Shown in pieces: positions 7,822 through 15,144 of a stretch of DNA of 40,292 nucleotides. Under the pieces are notes generated by a model. It was not told the origin of the DNA. It did no database searches and saw only the letters and a list, made by a program, of their open reading frames with translations. A program made the translations under genes and the position numbers. The DNA comes from Methylobacterium sp. J-026 (GTDB lineage Bacteria > Pseudomonadota > Alphaproteobacteria > Rhizobiales > Beijerinckiaceae), in NCBI RefSeq assembly GCF_022829585.1, contig NZ_JAKSYC010000179.1, positions 1 to 40,292 on the forward strand, in the 5' to 3' direction. Within the stretch, counting starts at the first letter, position 1. The number at the start of each line of letters is the position of its first letter.

Positions 7822-8232
7822 TCAGTTTTTTACGGTCTGGCGCTCCTGAGCGTCCTGCGCCTCGGCCTTCGCCTTGGCGGCCGCGGGCGAGTCCTCGGTC
7901 TCATCGTCCGCGCCTCTGCTCATCTCATGGACCACGAGCGCGGTGACGCCCTCCTCTCCGAGCCGCTGTGCCAGCGCCTCGAACCGCAGGTCGGTCTCGG
8001 GGATCTGCACCGGATCGCCGTCGATCGATGCCACGCGCGCGAGGCGCATGCAGAACGAGAAGAACGGGGAGTTCTCGCCACCGAGGCGCCTCAACAAGCG
8101 CATCTGATCGAGCACGGTGAGCTCGCGCAGCCCGATGGTCCGGCCGCGGCTGTCGCGGACCGAGAGGGGCGAGGGTGCCGCAGCGGCGGCGGCGGACGGG
8201 GTGTCGGACGAACGAACGGTGATCTGGGCCAT
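7822..8232 (-). CDS. Phage tail assembly chaperone, with slippery 3' end
   Basis: The ATG at 8232, preceded by GAGGAAA, gives 136 residues. After an Ala/Ser-rich start (residues 10-25), a helical domain follows: RTIGLRELTVLDQMRLLRRLGGENSPFFSFCMRLARV...EALAQRLGEEGVTALVVHEM. The protein then ends in a charged Asp/Glu/Ala/Lys tail, ERQTVKN. Size, position directly before the tape measure gene and a frameshift signal at the stop codon are what is known for the lambda G/GT type of chaperone. The last codons are GTA AAA AAC TGA, containing A_AAA_AAC in phase. The chaperone coats the tape measure during tail assembly and is absent from the finished tail. Confidence 0.75.
   Translation of the reverse strand: MAQITVRSSDTPSAAAAAAPSPLSVRDSRGRTIGLRELTVLDQMRLLRRLGGENSPFFSFCMRLARVASIDGDPVQIPETDLRFEALAQRLGEEGVTALVVHEMSRGADDETEDSPAAAKAKAEAQDAQERQTVKN
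7825..7831 (-). promoter_or_regulatory. Candidate -1 programmed frameshift site A_AAA_AAC
   Basis: The heptamer is in the zero frame of the chaperone gene and directly followed by its TGA stop (7822-7824). A slip of -1 replaces the stop with CTG ATC CGG and continues without stops for 44 codons into the frame of the tape measure gene. A_AAA_AAC is a well-known efficient slip sequence, and frameshifting at the end of this gene type is widely conserved in tailed phages. Confidence 0.7.
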
Positions 8233-8321
8233 AGGTTTTCCTCGAAGGGTGAGAGAAGCTGGTATCGAGCGGTCGAGCTCGATCGCGCCGGTCATGGACC
8301 GGCGCGCTCTGGCAGGATGGT

Positions 8322-9059
8322 TCAGAGGGCGAGAGCCAGGCGCCGATTGGTCTGGGCGAGGTCGGCTATAAATTTCGCCACGGCCGGCGAGACGTCGATG
8401 AGCCAAGTTCGGAAGGCGGCTTCGTGCGCCGGCGAGACGGCCTCGGCCTCGTACCCGGCAGCGAAGAGGTCCGCGAAGGCGACCATACGGCCGAACTCGT
8501 CGGCCAGCGCCCCGGCATGGGGGGTGAAGTCCCGACAGAGCTCGTTGGTCGGGATGTGATCGTTGAGTGGCGTGCAGGTCATCGTGCACGATCCGTCGGC
8601 CGACATCGTGCGTTCGATGACGCAAGATGGTTCGGCGACTCCGGGGGCGACTGGCGACGCCGTAAGGCCATCAGCAGAGACGAGGGCCGCTCCGATGAGA
8701 GGGTCGATAGTCTTCTGGATGATTTTGCCGGTCCGGAGGATAACAGCAACCTCTTCGGTGATGGTGTTGATCAGAAGTTTCTTCGGAATAGTATGGCTAT
8801 GCATAAGAAACTCACAAGTAGTCATGCGAAAGCACCCGCTCGGCCGGCGAGCGAGTGCGGTGGGATCGAGCCGGATGGCGCGACGTGGGGAAGGGGAGGA
8901 TGGGACGCTGCCGTTCGGGACGGCGAGGGCGTCTGTCTCAGCCAGGCTGAACGCCCCCGCGCCGTGGCGGGCAGATGTCTCGCCGAGGAGCGTGAGCAGG
9001 CGTTGCGCCTTGTCGTGAACGGCGAGGGCGGGGCTCGGGGAGACCCGAGCGGAAGCCAC
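8322..9059 (-). CDS. Unknown phage tail-module protein
   Basis: A 245-residue frame from a GTG at 9059; an ATG at 8825 would give 167 residues. The part above 8825 has the G/C-rich third positions of coding sequence and is open even further upstream, so the longer form is preferred, but no good ribosome site marks it. The centre (8690-8825) uses A/T-ending codons unlike its neighbours. The C-terminal part (ALADEFGRMVAFADLFAAGY...TWLIDVSPAVAKFIADL) is helical. A four-cysteine patch (SCVIERTM...SCTMTC...ELC) is notable. It lies between the tail fibre-type gene and the chaperone gene on the same strand. No family was recognised. Confidence 0.5.
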   Translation of the reverse strand: MASARVSPSPALAVHDKAQRLLTLLGETSARHGAGAFSLAETDALAVPNGSVPSSPSPRRAIRLDPTALARRPSGCFRMTTCEFLMHSHTIPKKLLINTITEEVAVILRTGKIIQKTIDPLIGAALVSADGLTASPVAPGVAEPSCVIERTMSADGSCTMTCTPLNDHIPTNELCRDFTPHAGALADEFGRMVAFADLFAAGYEAEAVSPAHEAAFRTWLIDVSPAVAKFIADLAQTNRRLALAL

Positions 9060-9135
9060 TCGCGTCGGCTGGCGCGAGGGCTGGAAGGGACGTGGAGGCT
9101 GAGCGGCGAGACTGCGGACGGCCCGTCGCCTGGAC

Positions 9136-10545
9136 TCAGTGCACAGCTCGCTTGATCGAGACGTTGGACGAGAAGTCCGTGGTCGGCTTGCCGTAGGCGG
9201 CGCCCTGGCTCACGTTGATGGTCGAATTGTAGACCCAGAACTTGATGACATCCCCGGCCACCAGCGCGATCGACGCGGCGGTGAAGTTGCCGGACACGTC
9301 GTTGTTCTGGCTGACGGCGCCCGCGTTGGTGTTCACCGTACCGTTCGGTCGGACCGTGCTGTTTGCCGGGAGCGTGGTGCTGGAGTAGCCGTCGTTCTTG
9401 GTCACGTAGAGCTGGATCGCATGGGGCAGCCCCGGCGATGTGCTCATGTTCACGTTGAGGAAGAAATCGTAGACGCCATCCTCGCCCTGCCCGCAGGTGA
9501 ACACGCCCGCCTGGAAAGTCGAGGTCGAGAACGTGAACTTATCCTGGGCACTGAAGCCGGTGATCTGGCAGGTGATCTGGTCGATGAACGTCTGCGGGAT
9601 GCCGTGGGCCGCGAGGCCGAGCGGCAGAAGCGGGGCGACCGCCGCCTGGATGGCAGCAGTCGAGACCCCGGTGGATCCTAGGCGCAGCACGCCCCCGAGG
9701 ATGTGGCCGCTGGCGAAACAGCCGCCCGGCAGTTCCCCGCCCGACAGCGCCACGCCGGCCGAGGTCTGGACCGGGTAGGGCGTGCCGTTGATCGTGATCT
9801 GGGTCGGGGCGGTGTTGGCGCTCGATCCCTTCTTGAAGCGAACCGGCGTGCCATCCAGCAGCGGGTTCGGCGTATAAGCCGGCAGCGTGATCGCTAGGGC
9901 GTTGGCCGTGCCGGTGTCGGGCGCATAGTTCCCGCCCTGCGCTTGGATCGCGGCGCGGATCTGCGGCAGCTTCAGGTCGAGGAACGGGGCGCCGGGGTAG
10001 AGCGCGATGTTGGCCGACGTGATCTGGGTGGCGCCGTTGGGCACGGTGATGACGTAGAGACCGACATAACCAGGGTCGGGGCTCGGCGCCTGCTGTGACC
10101 CGGTCGCGGCGGCCGTGCCAGGCTTGAGCCCGACCACGCACAGCGACTGGCGCAGCGTCAGGTCCCTGTTGCCGGAGTTGTTCGGCCCATTGAACGGCAA
10201 CGCCGGGTTCGCAGCATTGTAGTACGGCAGGACCGTGAAGCTGTCCGCTTCGGAGTAGGCCGCCTGCACGAGATAGATCTGGCTGTAACCGGCCGCGGCC
10301 GGCGGCGTGATTACGAGCGTTGCACCGGGCTCTTGGAGGAGCCCCTGCTTCATCGTGAAGTGGGTCGTGTCGATGCCGAGGTCGCTGAATGCCGCGCTCG
10401 GGTCGATCGCGGCGTAGGTCATCAGCGAGCCGGTCCCGACCACGAGCGAGAGCGAGGCCGGGATCGTGGCCGAGATCGCGAGACCATCGACCACCGTGCC
10501 GTTGCCGAGCGCGGCCTGCAGCGCGTAGCCGAGGGCCACGAGCTT
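9136..10545 (-). CDS. Phage tail fibre/baseplate-type protein, N-terminal cap missing
   Basis: The recognisable protein begins around KLVALGYALQAALGNGTVVDGLA near 10545 and ends at 9136, about 470 residues; the open frame extends to a GTG at 10611 with unrelated residues (GRRRRK). It matches the widespread phage tail protein pattern GYALQA.LG.....DGLA....PASL.V.VG.GS, GIDTTHFTMKQG, AAGYSQIYLVQA, VLPYYNAANP, FNGPNNSG and PDPGYVGLYVITV.NGATQI. It then has a beta-rich C-terminal half that is probably receptor-facing. The normal start of such proteins (MDR/QIV.G.IP..) is absent here, but a cap-like MDRQVTQFGALIP is encoded on the plus strand at 11890. The gene is therefore truncated, inverted out of frame, or uses an unseen start. 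Confidence 0.7.
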   Translation of the reverse strand, partial: KLVALGYALQAALGNGTVVDGLAISATIPASLSLVVGTGSLMTYAAIDPSAAFSDLGIDTTHFTMKQGLLQEPGATLVITPPAAAGYSQIYLVQAAYSEADSFTVLPYYNAANPALPFNGPNNSGNRDLTLRQSLCVVGLKPGTAAATGSQQAPSPDPGYVGLYVITVPNGATQITSANIALYPGAPFLDLKLPQIRAAIQAQGGNYAPDTGTANALAITLPAYTPNPLLDGTPVRFKKGSSANTAPTQITINGTPYPVQTSAGVALSGGELPGGCFASGHILGGVLRLGSTGVSTAAIQAAVAPLLPLGLAAHGIPQTFIDQITCQITGFSAQDKFTFSTSTFQAGVFTCGQGEDGVYDFFLNVNMSTSPGLPHAIQLYVTKNDGYSSTTLPANSTVRPNGTVNTNAGAVSQNNDVSGNFTAASIALVAGDVIKFWVYNSTINVSQGAAYGKPTTDFSSNVSIKRAVH

Positions 10546-10627
10546 CCGCCTCCGTCTCCCACAAGGGCAAGAGCGGCGATGATCTCTGATCGGTCCAACC
10601 CCGCCCCTCATCCGCGCGGAGGCACAT

Positions 10628-10888
10628 ATGGCCAGCGCTCTTCAAAGGAAGATGCGGAAAGACCTTGCCAAACTACGAGAGATCATTGCCAGCAGGCGTG
10701 AGGCTCAGGGCGTAGTTGTCATTTGGCAGCGCAAAGATAGCGATCCAAGCGGTATCCAGCGGGAGATTGATACCGCTGCGGGCCGCCACGTAATCGTCGT
10801 GAGCTTCATCGGACCAGATGGCGGCGATGAACTTGGGATGGGCCCACTGGATCCAGAAAATGGTGACTATGAAGACGATCATGAGTGA
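10628..10888 (+). CDS. Small orphan phage-region protein
   Basis: 86 residues from the ATG at 10628, with GGAGG at 10618-10622 as a well-spaced ribosome site. The N-terminus is helical and basic (MASALQRKMRKDLAKLREIIASRREA), the middle is beta-like (GVVVIWQRK, GRHVIVVSFIG), and the C-terminus is very acidic (DPENGDYEDDHE). Its stop overlaps the start of the next gene (ATGAGTGA), so the pair is translationally coupled. The two genes point away from the tail fibre-type gene. No family is recognised. Confidence 0.65.
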   Translation: MASALQRKMRKDLAKLREIIASRREAQGVVVIWQRKDSDPSGIQREIDTAAGRHVIVVSFIGPDGGDELGMGPLDPENGDYEDDHE

Positions 10889-11192
10889 TAAAACCCGCGA
10901 CGTGACGAGTTCACCCGTCGGTCGAAAGCGGTACGATGCGCGGCGCGTCCGCAAGCTAATCTGCATGAACTCTCGCATCGAAGCCGTTGGGGCCGAGATA
11001 TTTGCGTTCAAATCCGAATTGGACCGGACTGACAATCTCCTCGTGGCGGTCGGAGATCTGTACGCAGCAGATCAAACCCGGACCCGAGATGATGCGACCA
11101 TTATTAAGTGGACGGACAAGGCTATCGTCGGCTATCGGCAGATGACCGTCATACTTACTCAGCTCAATCATCTGCTTTCAGATGATCTTTAA
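10881..11192 (+). CDS. Small orphan protein coupled to the preceding gene
   Basis: 103 residues from the ATG at 10881, which overlaps the upstream stop codon by eight bases. It starts MSDKTRDVTSSPVGRKRYDARRVRKL and continues as a mostly alpha-helical protein (SRIEAVGAEIFAFKSELDRTDNLLVAVGDLYAA... KAIVGYRQMTVILTQLNHLLSDD) without membrane segments. Base composition is lower in GC than the tail genes. Function unknown; the coupling suggests it works with the acidic-tailed protein before it. Confidence 0.6.
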   Translation: MSDKTRDVTSSPVGRKRYDARRVRKLICMNSRIEAVGAEIFAFKSELDRTDNLLVAVGDLYAADQTRTRDDATIIKWTDKAIVGYRQMTVILTQLNHLLSDDL

Positions 11193-11276
11193 CAAAACCA
11201 TGGCGCGGTCACTGGCAAGAAAGTCTTAGAGGATGTTGATGAACTACAGTGAGCGCAGAGCTCGAGAACGTGCGTC

Positions 11277-11376
11277 CAGGCCGATGGAGATCTGACACCG
11301 GCCGAGGCTAGCGACCTCGCCAAAATGGTTCACGCCCACATCGAGGCGATCCGCACGGTCGACTTCGCCGAGTGTG
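11277..11376 (+). pseudogene. Fragment of a DUF5681-like C-terminus
   Basis: The frame reads QADGDLTPAEASDLAKMVHAHIEAIRTVDFAE, which aligns with GELSPSDAEALMGLIEGHRGAIETHILAAEV in the intact gene at 4570-5004. No start or N-terminal PGxSGNP motif precedes it. The rest of 11193-11481 shows no gene. This is a remnant of an older phage segment. Confidence 0.45.
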
Positions 11377-11481
11377 GTCCGGCAGCGCCTCCTCCTCGCC
11401 GCGGGCCTGCGCTGGGATCGGTAGAGCCCTGCCCTTCTGCCGCCAGTCCCTCACCGGCATACTCGCACACCAGGGTACGCG

Positions 11482-11706
11482 ATGATCAGAACCGACACCC
11501 TCGACCCGACAAGCGAAGCACTTCCGGCGCCATGCATGGCCGCTCCCGGACTGGAAATGGCGCCGGGATTGGTCTCGGCCGACCTGATGGCTGAGGTGTG
11601 CCGGGCCGGCGGCGCATTCGTCACCCATACGTTCTGCCCGAGCGATCTCGCGGGAGCACATCTGACAAGGCCGGTATCGGCCGATCCTGCGCCGTCCGCG
11701 AGCTAG
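11482..11706 (+). CDS. Possible small protein of unknown function
   Basis: A 74-residue frame from an ATG at 11482. DPTSEALPAPCMAAPGLEMAPGLVSADLMAEVCRAGGAFVTHTFCPSD is protein-like, but there is no good ribosome site and no recognised family. It stands between two gene remnants and may be a remnant itself. Confidence 0.25.
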   Translation: MIRTDTLDPTSEALPAPCMAAPGLEMAPGLVSADLMAEVCRAGGAFVTHTFCPSDLAGAHLTRPVSADPAPSAS

Positions 11707-11889
11707 CGCGGGCGCACCCGCGGCGGGCCTGAGACGAAGCTCGAGCCTGACACGCCACCACCGTACGCCCCTCACAGCCTCCGCGCTCGCCGACGCGGAT
11801 CGCTCTCGCTTGAGCCCCGCTCAAGCCGCCCTGGGCCGCATCCGGCCGGGCCGCACTCGGCTGCTTCCACGCATCCCCTTGGAACCATC

Positions 11890-11963
11890 ATGGATCGTCA
11901 GGTAACTCAGTTCGGGGCGCTGATCCCGAACAGCACGCTGCTCGGCGGCGAGAAGGCGAACCG
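11890..11963 (+). pseudogene. Detached N-terminal cap of a tail fibre-type gene
   Basis: An ATG at 11890 opens with MDRQVTQFGALIP followed by NSTLLGGEKAN, the kind of conserved N-terminal cap found on phage tail fibre/baseplate proteins of the family encoded at 9136-10545. After residue 24 the frame continues to 12135 as sequence that is not tail-like (Cys/Pro/Arg-rich). In the family the cap is followed at once by a helix of the type ALGYALQAALG, which here sits on the opposite strand at 10545. The fragment could be a relic of rearrangement or one half of an invertible gene. Positions 11964-12149 contain no other recognisable gene. Confidence 0.45.
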
Positions 11964-12149
11964 ATCACCGCTGACGTCCACCTCGCCAGATGCGCCCTGC
12001 AAACCGTGCTTCGGTTTGACGGTACCGGTCGAAGCAGCCCGAGGCAGCATCCCGCTGATCGGCGGCGCGCTTCCAGGGGTGAGGTTCGGGCCACACCTGT
12101 TGGGTTGCAGATGGCCGACATGCAGCCTGCGATGATAACTGCGGGGCGG

Positions 12150-12770
12150 TCACAGCCGAGAACCAGCGTCAGCCATCAAGGCTTCGTTCATCGCCTCCCA
12201 CCGCTTTTCCGTGCCACCTGCAGTATGCTGCGAATAAGGACAGAGTTTTTGGATATGATCGTTGGCTAAGGACATTAATTTCTGATGGCGGAACCGGTGG
12301 TTTTCATCACCTCCATCCTTCTTGTTCATCGCCCAGCCCCGAATGCCGACGAGCCGCTGATGCAACGGAGCTAATTTTACCGTCAGGTCTTCGATTTCCT
12401 GAGCGAGGATCTGGAGTTCCTCAGTCAAAACGTTCGTGCATTCGATCTGTGCGGCGGTTGTCGCCGCATTCAAAATACCGGCTGCTCCGATCATGTCATC
12501 CGCGATCTTGGCCCTGGCCGAGCCGCCGGCGGCGACACGTGCATTCGCAGCCACCAGGGCGAGCGTGAGTTCCATAGCCCGCTCGCCCCCCTCGTTTGCA
12601 GCGAGTTCGCTCGAGAGGTGGGAGACCTCCTGACTGGCTCGACCCAGTTTCCGATCGGCTTCCGCGAGAGCGGCCATGCGGGCAGCGGCCTGATCACGCT
12701 TGGCGAGGCAGGCTGCGAGGATTGCGCGGGCGGGGCTCAGCGCATCGGCCACGGCTTCGTTCTTCTTCAT
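12150..12770 (-). CDS. Coiled-coil protein of unknown function
   Basis: 206 residues from an ATG at 12770. The sequence is almost wholly alpha-helical with heptad-like Ala/Leu/Glu spacing: ACLAKRDQAAARMAALAEADRKL, SHLSSELAANEGGERAMELTLALVAANARV, and LTEELQILAQEIEDLTVKLAPLHQRL. A polar, Gln/His/Lys-rich tail (EKRWEAMNEALMADAG) ends it. No signal peptide or membrane segment is present. The last 60 codons use more A/T than the first part. It is a phage-region orphan with no recognised domain, lying between the tail remnant and the serine recombinase. Confidence 0.55.
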   Translation of the reverse strand: MKKNEAVADALSPARAILAACLAKRDQAAARMAALAEADRKLGRASQEVSHLSSELAANEGGERAMELTLALVAANARVAAGGSARAKIADDMIGAAGILNAATTAAQIECTNVLTEELQILAQEIEDLTVKLAPLHQRLVGIRGWAMNKKDGGDENHRFRHQKLMSLANDHIQKLCPYSQHTAGGTEKRWEAMNEALMADAGSRL

Positions 12771-13046
12771 GAGATAAGCTCGACTTTTTGAGGACGGTCC
12801 GTCGGCTTAGGCGCGACGGGTCGATCGCCGGGGCCGAGGGCCAGCGGCATCGATGGCTGTGGCGATGCGTTTGTGCACCGCAGCAGAGGGGATTGGTCGT
12901 TCCACAGGGCTTGCCCATGCGGAAAGGCAGGACCTGGAACAGCCCCGCTCCGAGGCTTGATTCCAATTAAGTGGTGTTGACCTATGGAACGATCCGAGCC
13001 TCTATGTCTCAGACCCTAGTGGAACGAACCCAACCGGATCCCCACC

Positions 13047-13628
13047 ATGCTCGTCGGCTACGCCCGCACTTCGACCCTGGAACAGGGGGCCGGCCTTGAG
13101 GCACAGGTGCGAGACCTCAAGGCGCTCGGGTGCGAGCGGCTGTATCAGGAACAGGTGTCTTCGGTCGGGGGGCGACCGCAGCTCGAAGCTGTCCTCGATT
13201 TCGTGCGGGACGGGGATACCCTCGTCGTGACGAAGCTCGATCGGTTAGCGCGATCCGTCTCGCACCTCGGCACTATCCTCGACGCGCTCACGGCCAAGGG
13301 CGTCGCTCTGCGGATCGTCAGCCTCGGCGTCGATACCTCGACTCCTACAGGCAAGCTTATGCTCCACGTTCTCGGAGGTGTCGCCCAATTCGAGCGGGAG
13401 ATGATGCTTGAGCGCCAGCGCGAGGGCATCGCCAAAGCCAAGGCCGGTGGCCTCTACAGGGGCAGGAAGCCGACTGCCCGGGCGAGGGCTACGGAGATCG
13501 AGAAGTTGGCAGCCGATGGCCTAAGCATGGCGAAGATCGCCAAGCAGCTGGGCATCGGTGTTGGCAGCGTACACCGGGTCATAGGCAAGCCTCGGCCCGC
13601 AGTAGTGTCAGGCAGCGCGTCCGCTTAA
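13047..13628 (+). CDS. Serine recombinase (resolvase/DNA-invertase type)
   Basis: 193 residues, the usual size of Gin/Hin-type invertases and Tn3-type resolvases. The catalytic domain starts MLVGYARTSTLEQ with the nucleophile Ser9. It carries TKLDRLARSVSHL with the active-site Arg pair, then GKLMLHVLGGVAQFEREMMLERQREGIAKAK, the dimer/tetramer helix E region. The C-terminal HTH (about 148-180: IEKLAADGLSMAKIAKQLGIGVGSVHRVIG) binds the crossover site. Function could be inversion or resolution; the nearby split tail gene favours inversion but does not prove it. Upstream, GGAACGA occurs twice (12985 and 13020 region), with no obvious full recombination site. Confidence 0.88.
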   Translation: MLVGYARTSTLEQGAGLEAQVRDLKALGCERLYQEQVSSVGGRPQLEAVLDFVRDGDTLVVTKLDRLARSVSHLGTILDALTAKGVALRIVSLGVDTSTPTGKLMLHVLGGVAQFEREMMLERQREGIAKAKAGGLYRGRKPTARARATEIEKLAADGLSMAKIAKQLGIGVGSVHRVIGKPRPAVVSGSASA

Positions 13629-14077
13629 GGCAATCGAGCAGCTGCACAGGCAAGACGCTTTCCGAGCTTCTCGACCACCACGGCGAGGGGCTCGACACGC
13701 TCGGCCAGCTTCGTCAGGGCGCCGTCCTGCTCGGCCATCCGGGCCATCAGGGCAGCATTCTGAGGGGCGGCGGCCGCACGTGCCTTGGTCAGCGCAGGTG
13801 CTCCCTCGGCCTTCTGGGCCGTGACGCGGGCGACGAGCTCATCGATCTCCTCAGCTGCCATCTCCTTGAAGAGCGGCACGCCGGCGAGTAGCCACGCCTG
13901 CATCTTAGCCGGGACCGGGGAGGCATCGCCCTCGAACTCAACCTCCGACTTCAGGTCGGAGACGATGTGGGCGAGGGACGACAGCACGTCCGCGAACGAG
14001 CGGACGGTGTACATCCCCTTGGCGAAGTCTTCGCCGCCGGCGGCCTTGGTCCGCAGGTTATAGGGTGTGCGGATCAT
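13625..14077 (-). CDS. Unknown helical phage-region protein
   Basis: Start taken at the ATG at 14077 because AAGGA lies nine bases upstream; ATGs at 14095 and 14122 are alternatives. The 150-residue protein starts MIRTPYNLRTKAAGGEDFAKGMYTVRSFADVLSSL. A helical body follows, and the C-terminus (ALMARMAEQDGALTKLAERVEPLAVVVEKLGKRL) looks like a coiled coil. It overlaps the end of the serine recombinase gene convergently by four bases. It is on the same strand as, and downstream of, the Sak4-like gene, so it may be the last gene of the recombination operon. No family recognised. Confidence 0.6.
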   Translation of the reverse strand: MIRTPYNLRTKAAGGEDFAKGMYTVRSFADVLSSLAHIVSDLKSEVEFEGDASPVPAKMQAWLLAGVPLFKEMAAEEIDELVARVTAQKAEGAPALTKARAAAAPQNAALMARMAEQDGALTKLAERVEPLAVVVEKLGKRLACAAARLP

Positions 14078-14226
14078 CTCGCGCGTCCTTGTCATGGATG
14101 GTGGTAGGGATGGTGCTTCCACCCGGTAGCCCCAAGGGAGAACGGGTTCACTCCTGAGATCCTGTATGCGTGGCCGAGTTCACGCCTGGACGCGTCCACG
14201 GATCGACGCCGGCAGCCTAGCGCGCG

Positions 14227-15144
14227 TCACGCTGCCATACGCCCGGCATCTGCTGCTATGGCGATCGCCTCAAGATCGACCAGGAGCGGGGCGAGGGCGG
14301 CCGACTGGGGCTCGCTGCGTTCCGCCAGGAAGCCGCGCAGCGCGGCTGCCCCCTTTGCTGCCTCGACGCGGGCGGCCGCCATCATCCGCTCGCGCCCACT
14401 CTGACGAGGTGCGATATCAGCGACCGGGGCCGGCATCTCGCCCCGAGCCCAGGCGGCCAGCGCCGAACCGTGTGCCTCGCCGAGCTGTTCGCCATGGCGG
14501 AAGATGTCTCGGTGACACCCTTCCATCTTCCACGACTTTGGGTCGGACAGATCAATGTACCCCTTCCGCTCCGCTTCCAGCCGGAACGAGACCGTCACTT
14601 CGAAGGGGAAGGTCTTCGACGTGATCGACTTGAACAGCTTGGTGTTGGGTGGGACGAACGTCTCCTCCCCGCGGATCGAGAACACGATGGGGATGCGCCG
14701 CTGGAGCAGGGCGTACACCATGGCCTTATGGGCCATCTTGGGCTTAACCCACGACTGCCCCTTCTTGCTGTCCTGGCCGCCGAGCTTACGGTGCTCCTCG
14801 GCCTGCCAGTCCAACACGCCGCCGAGACCGACCCACTCCATGCTGAAGCTGTCGATCACGAGGGCCGCGTAGCCGGCGCGCTCCGCAGCCTCAGCCGCCT
14901 CGGCGAACCGCTCTGGCCGGAACGGCGCCTCCATCACGGATGCATCAAACGCGAAATCGCGCTTGAGGTGCAGCGTCCGGCCGCCCTCGGTATCCAGGAC
15001 AGCGATCTTGCCCTCAGGGCCAGCGATGCCACGGGCGAGGCGGAGTGCCGAGTAGGTCTTGCCTGAATTCGTCCCACCGGTGAGCGAGACGAAGACACCG
15101 GCCCGCTCAGTGAACGAGGCCGCGGGGGCGAAGGTGAAACTCAT
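14227..15144 (-). CDS. RecA-fold ATPase, Sak4-like phage recombinase
   Basis: 305 residues. Walker A GGTNSGKT (residues 23-30), followed by the ATP-fold strand IAVLDTEGGRTLHL, then Walker B YAALVIDSFSMEW, match AAA_24/Sak4-type phage proteins, which act in single-strand annealing or RecA-like pairing during phage DNA recombination. The core ends near residue 215; the C-terminal part is Ala-rich and helical. Its start overlaps the end of the upstream exonuclease gene by four bases (ATGA), an exonuclease/recombinase pairing typical of phage recombination modules. Catalytic residues appear intact. Confidence 0.82.
   Translation of the reverse strand: MSFTFAPAASFTERAGVFVSLTGGTNSGKTYSALRLARGIAGPEGKIAVLDTEGGRTLHLKRDFAFDASVMEAPFRPERFAEAAEAAERAGYAALVIDSFSMEWVGLGGVLDWQAEEHRKLGGQDSKKGQSWVKPKMAHKAMVYALLQRRIPIVFSIRGEETFVPPNTKLFKSITSKTFPFEVTVSFRLEAERKGYIDLSDPKSWKMEGCHRDIFRHGEQLGEAHGSALAAWARGEMPAPVADIAPRQSGRERMMAAARVEAAKGAAALRGFLAERSEPQSAALAPLLVDLEAIAIAADAGRMAA

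Noticed and set aside
12694..12966. 90-residue minus-strand and 60-residue plus-strand frames before the serine recombinase
   Set aside because: Composition is not protein-like enough, no ribosome site and they overlap each other; the stretch was left unassigned.
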